Positions 1-6,290 of a stretch of DNA of 40,308 bases are shown here, piece by piece. The notes beneath the pieces are model-generated. The model was given only the letters and a program-made list of their open reading frames with translations, did not search any database and was not told the origin of the DNA. Origin of the DNA: JAFDXJ01 sp038257845 (lineage in GTDB: Bacteria > Bacteroidota > Bacteroidia > Chitinophagales > Chitinophagaceae); NCBI GenBank assembly GCA_038257845.1, contig JBBSQL010000025.1, forward strand, positions 1 through 40,308, given 5' to 3'. Each line of letters begins with the position of its first letter. The stretch's first letter is position 1. A program made the position numbers and the translations under genes.

Positions 1-22
1 GGCATACGCGTCAACTTAAGCA
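1..22. repeat. IS4-type left terminal inverted repeat
   Basis: The 22 bases are the exact reverse complement of 1593-1614. The repeat contains the transposase stop codon (TAA on the minus strand at 16-18). Confidence 0.9.
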
Positions 23-1320
23 AATTGAGACAGTTTTTGGTTATAATTTTGTCTATTTCTAGTGTCGTAGGTACAATATTTTATGAGTGCTTTTGTGGCA
101 GGATTTTCTTTCTCTAATTTATTTCTGCAAGTTTCTTTTATTAATTCTGCAAGGACATTCATATTATCTTTCAAGTATCGACACAGTTTCAAAAGGCTTA
201 ATTCTTTTTTAAAGTTTTTTGTAACTTTTTTGCCGAACCAATTAAATACAAAATGAAAAGTAAGTAGAAATAAAATCATTTTTGCTATTATAATAAATTT
301 CAATTGATTTGTTGATACGTTATGTATTTTATCCAGTTTCAAATGGCTTTTCATTGCCTTAAAAATTATTTCAATGCTCCATCTTAGCTTGTATAATTCA
401 AATATTTTTTTAAAATCTGCCTTTTCTTTTTCTACGGAAGTCAAAAATATTGACCATGATAATAGCGCAAGTACTTCTTTTGAAGGAAAACATTTTGCTT
501 CTTTTTTAAGCTTTGCTCTTCTTTGATTAGCCATTTCTTCTGTAACGGGGGCAGCTAAGAGCCTGATAACAGGACCATGTATGCTATCAACACGCACTTT
601 TATATCAGTTATTTTATGAAGATGTAGAATCTCCATCAAATTTAATCGCACGTTAGTTTCTGCATCATAATAAATAATTCCATGTTTATACCTGTAAATA
701 AAGTCAGCTGTGTTGTTTAATATTCTTTTTATTTCTGTCAGGCTAAAATATCCTCTATCCCTTATTATCAAATCACCTTTTTCAACAGGGAGTGCCGATG
801 CAGCTTTGACATCATTGGTTTTATAAGAATTTAATGCAAAGAATACTGAATAATTTCTAAGCGTGTCAAACGCATATTGCAGGCGTGCATTTACCACTTG
901 CGCTGAACCGTTTTTTACACCTGAATAAATAGATGCAAGACGATTGGGAAGTTTGATAATTGTGGAATCCTGGATGATAATTCTTTGAAAACCAAATTGG
1001 GATCTGATACTAGCTATGCCCAGTTTTGTTGTTAGAAGTTGATCAAAGATTTGATTGATAAAGTTCAGGAAAAATAAGTTGTTCATAGCCTGATGCAAAG
1101 CCTGTTTGGAAACAGCCTTATCTTTTTGTAATGCTAATGTACTGGCCATCGTATTGTAGCTTACAATTTCCTTACTGGCATTCACCAATAAAACAAAAAG
1201 GAAATCAAAAGCATCCAGAATACGATTTCTTTTTTTAAAATTATTGTCTTTGGCTATCGTATTGAGTACATCGGCAGAGAAGCCCATTTTGTGAAACATT
1301 GCGGCTATTTTTATTTTCAT
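16..1320 (-). CDS. IS4 family transposase
   Basis: This 434-residue protein catalyses cut-and-paste transposition of the surrounding element. The DDE signature is visible: first Asp in IIIQDSTIIKLPN (about residues 114-126), second Asp in IIRDRGYFS (about 184-192), and a C-terminal YKLRWSIEIIFKAMKSHLKL block (about 308-327) that fits the Y-R-E-K motif of IS4 transposases, with its catalytic Glu in SIEIIFK. The length is normal for the family and the frame is intact, so the element may be active. The start ATG lies 66 bp from the divergent AbrB-like gene. A 22-bp palindrome lies between them. The last codons lie in the left terminal repeat. Confidence 0.93.
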   Translation of the reverse strand: MKIKIAAMFHKMGFSADVLNTIAKDNNFKKRNRILDAFDFLFVLLVNASKEIVSYNTMASTLALQKDKAVSKQALHQAMNNLFFLNFINQIFDQLLTTKLGIASIRSQFGFQRIIIQDSTIIKLPNRLASIYSGVKNGSAQVVNARLQYAFDTLRNYSVFFALNSYKTNDVKAASALPVEKGDLIIRDRGYFSLTEIKRILNNTADFIYRYKHGIIYYDAETNVRLNLMEILHLHKITDIKVRVDSIHGPVIRLLAAPVTEEMANQRRAKLKKEAKCFPSKEVLALLSWSIFLTSVEKEKADFKKIFELYKLRWSIEIIFKAMKSHLKLDKIHNVSTNQLKFIIIAKMILFLLTFHFVFNWFGKKVTKNFKKELSLLKLCRYLKDNMNVLAELIKETCRNKLEKENPATKALIKYCTYDTRNRQNYNQKLSQFA

Positions 1321-1334
1321 AAGAACAAAAATAT

Positions 1335-1356
1335 ATAATAGTATATATACTATTAT
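1335..1356. promoter_or_regulatory. 22-bp perfect palindrome between divergent IS genes (candidate operator)
   Basis: The palindrome is built around GTATATATAC, with flanking ATAATA and TATTAT arms. It sits in the 66-bp gap between the transposase and AbrB-like start codons, where both promoters must lie. AbrB/MazE-type proteins commonly bind palindromes near their own promoters, so an autoregulatory and transposase-repressing operator is a reasonable inference. It is also simply very A+T-rich, which lowers confidence. Confidence 0.45.
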
Positions 1357-1386
1357 TATAAAGTTGTAATTTTATAAAAAAAAGAA

Positions 1387-1599
1387 ATGGGATATCAAGT
1401 AAAAATCCAAAAAGTAGAAAGAGGAACTACAAAATCATTTTATATAAATTTTCCGGCTGCGGTTGCTGAAGCCTGTAATATTGAGAAAGGAGAAGCCATG
1501 GAATGGATCATAGAAGATAAAAATTCTTTTACCTTACAGAGAGTAAAAAAAAGTAAAGTCAAAGTATCGAAGCAAGCAGACAATGATAAAAATGCTTAA
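1387..1599 (+). CDS. AbrB/MazE/SpoVT-like DNA-binding protein, IS passenger
   Basis: The product is 70 residues. Residues 3-52 (VKIQKVERGTTKSFYINFP, then AVAEACNIEKGEAMEWIIED, then FTLQRVKK) follow the swapped-hairpin AbrB pattern: short beta strands, a helix, the 'kGe.vew' turn and a final strand. A basic tail follows (KKSKVKVSKQ). It is divergent from the transposase, lies inside the same terminal repeats, and its stop codon TAA (1597-1599) is part of the right repeat, so it moves with the element. The likely role is transcriptional control of the IS through the palindrome at 1335-1356 (inference). It could also be a lone antitoxin-like protein, but no toxin gene is adjacent. Confidence 0.75.
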   Translation: MGYQVKIQKVERGTTKSFYINFPAAVAEACNIEKGEAMEWIIEDKNSFTLQRVKKSKVKVSKQADNDKNA

Positions 1600-1614
1600 G
1601 TTGACGCGTATGCC
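1593..1614. repeat. IS4-type right terminal inverted repeat
   Basis: These bases are the exact reverse complement of 1-22. The repeat supplies the stop codon of the AbrB-like gene. The base after it (1615) begins CTTTGGGGTT, which resembles the right half of the neighbouring palindromic repeats. Confidence 0.9.
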
Positions 1615-1860
1615 CTTTGGGGTTATTGAATTAATAGATATTTCTTTGGTTATAATAATATCACACCTCCGGGGTTTTCTTGCATCCTCACAATCTTTAT
1701 TCTATAACAATAGCACCCAGTTGGGGTTTGTTCAATGCCAGATAAAGCAATCACAATTTTTCTCTTTTGACTAATTGTAACCCTGGAAGGGTGACAGGAT
1801 TTTAGAATCTTATGAACATCAATTAAATTGAACCCCAGAGGGTGGCATTTGATTTAGAAT
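1615..1860. repeat. Array of five short CCC/GGG palindromic intergenic repeats
   Basis: This gene-free stretch holds short palindromes at 1665-1675, 1715-1727 (ACCCAGTTGGGGT), 1780-1792 (ACCCTGGAAGGGT) and 1832-1843 (ACCCCAGAGGGT), plus a right half-site at 1615-1624. Centres are about 50-65 bp apart. The first units are preceded by TTCTATAACAATAGC-like sequence. The last two carry its reverse complement on the other side (GGGTGaCA...TTTAGAA), so the array flips orientation near 1750-1780. Similar G/C palindromes with an A+T-rich TTTCTA flank are, from memory, common between Bacteroidota genes. The function is unknown. Nothing else is evident up to the mscS promoter region. Confidence 0.6.
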
Positions 1861-1969
1861 AATTAAATGATTAAAACTGAATTTACAGATACCAAAATGT
1901 AGATATTTCTGATGCTAATTTGTTCAATTCACGATCAAAAAAATTTGAACCATTACATTTGCAACAATT

Positions 1970-3034
1970 ATGAAGGAAATACTTCAACAGGTTTTTTGGG
2001 GAAACAGCACCCGCGAATATTTATTTGTATTTGGGGGAATTCTCATCGGCTGGCTGATCCTGCGTTTGCTGAAAAAATTTATTTTAAAGATCTTAAAAAG
2101 ATTTGCCGCAAAAGCCAAAGTAAAGTTTAGGTTGAATGATATCCTGGTAAATGTGACAAGCCGTTTTATTTTTCCCTATCTCTACATTGCCATTGCTTAT
2201 AATGGTATCGAACAATTAACGATCACACCACATGCGGATAAATATATCGGTATTGCATTTGCTTTTGTAACCACGTATTATTTTGTACGCATCGTTATTC
2301 ATGCCATTTACGCGATCATTGTCCAGGTGATGGAACACAAGGGAGAACCACCTGAACGCATCCGCCAACTCTCTGGTTTACTGGTGATCATCAATATCGT
2401 AATATGGAGCATTGGCTTACTGATGCTGGTGAGCAACCTGGGATTTAATATTACCACCATCATTACAGGACTTGGTATTGGTGGTATTGCCATTGCACTT
2501 GCTGCACAAAATATTTTGGGTGATGTATTCAGTTATTTTGTGATTTTTTTTGATAAACCATTTCAAATTGGCGATACGGTCATCATCAATGGGAAATCGG
2601 GAACTGTTGAGCGCATCGGTATTAAAACTTCACATATCCGCAGCATTACCGGTGAATTGCTGATTATGCCCAACGCGGAAATTGTAAAATCCACGATCCA
2701 GAATTTTCAGGATATGAAGCGGCGACGGGTTTCATTTACCCTAAATATCCATGATGAAGCCACTGAAGCGCAACTACAGTCTATTCCCGGGATCATCAAA
2801 AAAATTATTGATGCCACCCCAAATACAACTTTTGACAGGAGCCACTTGGCCAGTTTTGGAGATGCATCCATCAACTTTGATACGGTTTATTATGTAACCA
2901 CGCCGGCATATATTGATTATATGAACGCACAGCAGCATATCTATTTTGAAATTTTAAAAGAACTGCGAAAAGAAAAAATCCGCTTCCTGTTTTTTAATTT
3001 TCCCCAAATCCAGGTTGCGCCACAGAAAAATTAA
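1970..3034 (+). CDS. MscS-family mechanosensitive ion channel
   Basis: This 354-residue inner-membrane channel would open under membrane tension to release solutes on hypo-osmotic shock. Hydrophobic segments lie near 17-40, 66-80, 93-120 and 135-156, followed by the pore helix region at about 167-190 with the Gly/Ala-rich pattern GIGGIAIALAAQNILGDVF. The beta domain follows with DKPFQIGDTVIINGKSGTVE (about 195-214) and LLIMPNAEIV, both typical of MscS. The C-terminal domain runs to the end. A TACATTTG sequence at 1954-1961 fits the Bacteroidota -7 box and would give a very short leader. The gene stands alone, upstream of rho on the same strand. Confidence 0.93.
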   Translation: MKEILQQVFWGNSTREYLFVFGGILIGWLILRLLKKFILKILKRFAAKAKVKFRLNDILVNVTSRFIFPYLYIAIAYNGIEQLTITPHADKYIGIAFAFVTTYYFVRIVIHAIYAIIVQVMEHKGEPPERIRQLSGLLVIINIVIWSIGLLMLVSNLGFNITTIITGLGIGGIAIALAAQNILGDVFSYFVIFFDKPFQIGDTVIINGKSGTVERIGIKTSHIRSITGELLIMPNAEIVKSTIQNFQDMKRRRVSFTLNIHDEATEAQLQSIPGIIKKIIDATPNTTFDRSHLASFGDASINFDTVYYVTTPAYIDYMNAQQHIYFEILKELRKEKIRFLFFNFPQIQVAPQKN

Positions 3035-3045
3035 ATAAAAAAAAT

Positions 3046-3226
3046 TTTCATTTTATATTTCAATCTATATATTTGCAGGAACAGTGCACCGGAAACAAGC
3101 TGAAAAGTCCAGATCGAAACCCGCTCAGCTCGCCAGGTAAATTCAAATACAATCTTTAATTAAATTCTTCAATCTCACGAGATTCTTCTGTAAAGAAAAT
3201 TTTTCATTCAATATCTATCTTACACT
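3046..3226 (+). promoter_or_regulatory. Probable rho promoter and long 5' leader
   Basis: TATATTTG at 3068-3075 matches the -7 box, with a weak TTTC element 18 bp upstream at 3046-3049. Transcription from here would give a leader of roughly 145 nt before the rho start. Just downstream, GCTGA and TCAGC at about 3099-3129 can pair as a loose hairpin. Many rho genes are autoregulated through their leaders, so this leader is a plausible control region (inference). Confidence 0.4.
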
Positions 3227-4945
3227 ATGTATGACATTTTGCAATTAAACGATATGCTGCTGCCTGAGTTACACGACATAGCAGAACAGCAAAAACTCGC
3301 AGATGTAAAAAAATTAAACAAACAGGACCTGATCTATAAGATCCTGGATTCGCAAGCCGTAAATATGAAAGAAAACACAACGGGTATTTCGGAAAAGCCC
3401 AAAAGAAAACGTATCGTAAAAGCGACCACTTCCAACTCCACCGAAGAGGCTGAAGTGATGACAGATACTGCCGCTGAGGAAAATACTCCGAAAGAAAAAC
3501 CGACCGCGGTTAAAACATCAAAACCGGCAAAAAAAATCGCGCGCAAAAAAAATGACGCTAACGAAGAGGAAACGCCGAATGATAAAAATGGCAGTTTTGA
3601 AGAAACCGATTTACCGGAACTGGGCAGCAAATTATTAAGCCTGCTGGATGATGATGAACCGTTAAACCTGGATGATGATCAGGATGATGATGATGAAGAT
3701 AATGAAGATGAATCAACAGGAACTTCAGAATCTGTACAACAGGAAAGGCGTGCAAATCCCGTTCACAACAGGCAACCGCAACCGCAGAAAAATCACCCAC
3801 AGAAAAAAGAACCTGCATTTAATATTGAATTTGATGGTATTATCCAGGGCGAAGGTGTTTTGGAAATGATGCCGGATGGCTATGGTTTCCTGCGTTCTTC
3901 AGATTATAATTATTTATCTTCTCCTGATGATATTTATGTATCTCCTTCGCAGATAAAATTATTTGGTTTAAAAACGGGCGACACCGTGTTTGGTTCCGTT
4001 CGTCCGCCAAAAGAAGGGGAGAAATATTTTGCCTTATTAAAAGTGGAAAGCATTAATGGTAAAAGCCCGGATGAAGTACGCGACCGTGTACCTTTTGATT
4101 ACCTCACGCCACTTTTCCCATTCGAAAAATTAAATCTTTTTACAACTGCTTCCAATTTCAGTACCCGCATCATTGACCTTTTTACACCGATCGGTAAAGG
4201 CCAGCGCGGACTTATTGTGGCACAGCCAAAGGTGGGTAAAACAATGTTGTTGAAAGAAGTGGCCAATGCTATTGCAAAAAATCATCCTGAGTGTTATCTC
4301 ATGGTTGTATTGATAGATGAGCGCCCGGAAGAGGTAACAGATATGGAACGCAGCGTAAAAGCAGAAGTGATCGCTTCTACTTTTGATGAGCCTGCAGAGA
4401 AACACGTTCGCGTATCACAGATTGCTTTACAAAAGGCCAAGCGCCTCGTGGAATGTGGACAGGATGTAGTGATACTACTGGATTCCATTACACGTCTTGC
4501 ACGCGCGCATAATACAGTCGCACCCGCAAGCGGAAAAGTTTTAAGTGGTGGTGTGGAAGCGAATGCCATGCAAAAACCAAAACAATTTTTTGGCGCAGCC
4601 AGGAAAATAGAATTTGGTGGTTCACTCACTATTCTTGCAACTGCCCTGATTGAAACCGGCAGCAAGATGGATGAAGTGATCTTTGAAGAATTCAAAGGAA
4701 CAGGTAATATGGAATTGCAACTCGACAGGCGACTGGCCAATAAGCGTATTTATCCTGCGATTGACCTCGTGGCATCTTCAACAAGAAGAGACGATTTATT
4801 ATTGGATAAAGAAGTATTGCAGCGCATGAATATTCTTCGTTTATATATCAATGATATGAATACGGAAGAATCTATGAATGAATTATTGAAACGTATGCGC
4901 GGCACGAAAAGCAACGAAGAATTTTTAGCGAGTATGAATGGTTAG
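3227..4945 (+). CDS. rho: Transcription termination factor Rho
   Basis: This 572-residue hexameric RNA-dependent ATPase terminates transcription. The Rho N-terminal helical domain covers residues 1-45. A long lysine-rich then acidic low-complexity insert spans about 50-195 (an Asp/Glu cluster at 141-163), followed by the cold-shock-like RNA-binding domain at 205-280 (GEGVLEMMPDGYGFLRS). The ATPase domain has Walker A VAQPKVGKT (331-339), catalytic DERPEEVTDM (364-373), Walker B VVILLDSITRLAR (414-426), and the Q/R-loop segment LSGGVEANAMQKPKQFFGAARK. E. coli Rho is 419 residues. The excess is the insert, and such disordered inserts are known in Bacteroides Rho. All core motifs are intact. Confidence 0.98.
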   Translation: MYDILQLNDMLLPELHDIAEQQKLADVKKLNKQDLIYKILDSQAVNMKENTTGISEKPKRKRIVKATTSNSTEEAEVMTDTAAEENTPKEKPTAVKTSKPAKKIARKKNDANEEETPNDKNGSFEETDLPELGSKLLSLLDDDEPLNLDDDQDDDDEDNEDESTGTSESVQQERRANPVHNRQPQPQKNHPQKKEPAFNIEFDGIIQGEGVLEMMPDGYGFLRSSDYNYLSSPDDIYVSPSQIKLFGLKTGDTVFGSVRPPKEGEKYFALLKVESINGKSPDEVRDRVPFDYLTPLFPFEKLNLFTTASNFSTRIIDLFTPIGKGQRGLIVAQPKVGKTMLLKEVANAIAKNHPECYLMVVLIDERPEEVTDMERSVKAEVIASTFDEPAEKHVRVSQIALQKAKRLVECGQDVVILLDSITRLARAHNTVAPASGKVLSGGVEANAMQKPKQFFGAARKIEFGGSLTILATALIETGSKMDEVIFEEFKGTGNMELQLDRRLANKRIYPAIDLVASSTRRDDLLLDKEVLQRMNILRLYINDMNTEESMNELLKRMRGTKSNEEFLASMNG

Positions 4946-5002
4946 GAATTTATTTTTAACCAGCCTGAATTCAAATTTATTTTTCACATAAAAAATAGTT
5001 TT

Positions 5003-5434
5003 ATGAATTATCCTTTGGCCGGTTATCATTTTTTAGTGCAGTGGGGCGGCACACGTATAGGCTTTTTAGAAGTCACCGGATTAACTGCAGCCACACAAGT
5101 ACTGGAATACAGGGAAGGCTCATCTCCCGAAATGAGTGTTACCAAAATGCCCGGCAAAATTGAATATGCCAATATCATTCTCAAACGCGGCATAATAAAA
5201 GGCGATAATGAATTTTATAAATGGTTCAACACCATACAAGGTAATAAAGTAGAGAGACGCGACATCATCATTGAATTACTTGATGAAACGCATTCCCCCG
5301 TTGTTATTTGGAAAATCAGGAATGCATTTCCTGTACGCATCCAATATTCCGGATTGCATGCCATGAATCAAAACATTGCTTTGGAAGAAATGGAAATTTG
5401 TCATGAAGGGATGAGCGTGGAGAATGGGGGGTGA
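5003..5434 (+). CDS. Orphan phage-tail / contractile injection system tube protein (T4 gp19-like)
   Basis: The product is 143 residues with the tail-tube family pattern: N-terminal YPLAGYHFLVQWGGTRIGFLEVTGL, then VLEYREGSS...KMPGKIEYANIILKRGI, then FYKWFNTIQ, and the C-terminal LLDETHSPVVIWKIRNAFPVRIQYSGL followed by EEMEICHEGM. In phages, R-type pyocins and extracellular contractile injection systems this protein stacks into the inner tube. It lies 57 bp after rho, and no sheath, baseplate, spike or ATPase gene is present anywhere in the window. It may be a stray paralogue serving a locus elsewhere, or a domesticated single gene. Confidence 0.85.
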   Translation: MNYPLAGYHFLVQWGGTRIGFLEVTGLTAATQVLEYREGSSPEMSVTKMPGKIEYANIILKRGIIKGDNEFYKWFNTIQGNKVERRDIIIELLDETHSPVVIWKIRNAFPVRIQYSGLHAMNQNIALEEMEICHEGMSVENGG

Positions 5435-5606
5435 TATTTTTGAATTGATTTCATCTTTCAAATGCTTGTTTTATCTTCTTAGAGTTTTTTAAAAAAATTT
5501 ATCATCTTTCCAATTCGAAGGATTGTTAGAAATGTATCGTGATATATTTTGAAAGGATTGTTCATCCCTGATAATATGGTCATGAAATTTTGATTGCCAT
5601 TACCTC

Positions 5607-6200
5607 TCATTCATTCCACCCCCTCCCTTCCATAATATCCTTCCTGTGTTTTTCAATTCTTGCTTGCCGCGTCTGCGCTTGTTTGGCTGATGAAAAATAA
5701 AGCAGGTAACCTCTTTGCCTTCCGGGCGTCAATGCGTAGAAGGCTTTTTTGAATGTGGCATTTTTAGCGAATGCATTTTCTAATTCTTCGGGGACTTTAT
5801 ATTCAGCTGTCTTTTTTAATTCCACTTTCAACCCGGAATTTTCTGCTTCAATAGCTTCTGCAACATATTCTTTGATGATGGATTTCATTGAATTGATTTG
5901 GGAAATATCTGTGAAGCGAGCCTGGCGCGCGGCCTGCACATTTTTTGTTTGTTGTATAAGTATTTTATGATCATCTTTTAATAATGCACCTTTGAAAAAT
6001 AACAACGCGCAATATTCTTTAAATACATGGATCAACACAATATTATGATCTTCCCATGTATAACAAGGCACACCCCATTTCAAATCTTCATGGAGCTTAC
6101 AGCTCAATAAAATTTTTCTTAATTGCGAAATTTCTTCCGCCCATTTTTCTTCTTTGAGAAAATAAAAATCAACGTTGGAATTCGTTTTACTTTTTGCCAT
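5607..6200 (-). CDS. YdeI/OmdA-like protein with DUF1801-type N-terminus
   Basis: The chosen start (6200) gives 197 residues beginning MAKSKTNSNVDFYF. The longer reading frame adds 22 poorly conserved residues that read into A+T-rich intergenic DNA. Residues about 15-110 match the DUF1801/YdhG-like fold (WAEEISQLRKILL, then LKWGVPCYTWEDHNIVLIHVFKEYCALLFFKG). The C-terminal part (VPEELENAFAKNATFKKAFYALTPGRQRGYLLYFSSAKQAQTRQARIEK) is the bacteriocin-protection OmdA helical module. It is probably cytoplasmic and its biochemical function is unknown. A second OmdA-type gene is at 17554-18135. Confidence 0.85.
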   Translation of the reverse strand: MAKSKTNSNVDFYFLKEEKWAEEISQLRKILLSCKLHEDLKWGVPCYTWEDHNIVLIHVFKEYCALLFFKGALLKDDHKILIQQTKNVQAARQARFTDISQINSMKSIIKEYVAEAIEAENSGLKVELKKTAEYKVPEELENAFAKNATFKKAFYALTPGRQRGYLLYFSSAKQAQTRQARIEKHRKDIMEGRGWNE

Positions 6201-6290
6201 AAAATATTTTTTTAAAAATATAAATATTGCAAAATAAAAAAATTGCGCCACTTTTAAGCAACGCAATTTTTTAAAATAAATTTATAAATA

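Larger units (their letters stand above)
1..1614. mobile_element. Complete IS4-family insertion sequence with AbrB-like passenger gene
   Basis: The element is bounded by perfect 22-bp terminal inverted repeats at 1-22 and 1593-1614 (outer end GGCATACGCG). It holds a leftward DDE transposase (16-1320) and a small rightward AbrB-like gene (1387-1599). Both genes end in the same way: GCT TAA, the Ala codon plus stop, comes from the two terminal repeats. The left outer flank lies outside the window, so no target duplication can be seen. The right flank continues directly with the right arm of a palindromic intergenic repeat, which suggests insertion into such a repeat. Family assignment rests on the transposase motifs. 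Confidence 0.9.

Noticed and set aside
1583..1774. Rightward open frame after the AbrB-like gene
   Set aside because: It crosses the IS terminal repeat and the palindromic array, has no protein-like composition and fits no family.
1720..1850. Possible CRISPR-like array because of regular spacing
   Set aside because: The units are short imperfect palindromes that differ in sequence and flip orientation, there are no identical direct repeats, and no cas gene is near.
3334..3818. Leftward frames opposite the rho insert, one rich in His
   Set aside because: They mirror the Asp/Glu-rich (GAT/GAA) codons of the acidic rho insert. The strand and position are fully explained by rho.
4946..5002. Rho-gene terminator
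   Set aside because: The gap is A+T-rich but no stem with a T-run could be drawn.
5003..5434. Start of a prophage
   Set aside because: No integrase, capsid, terminase, portal or lysis gene is seen on either side.
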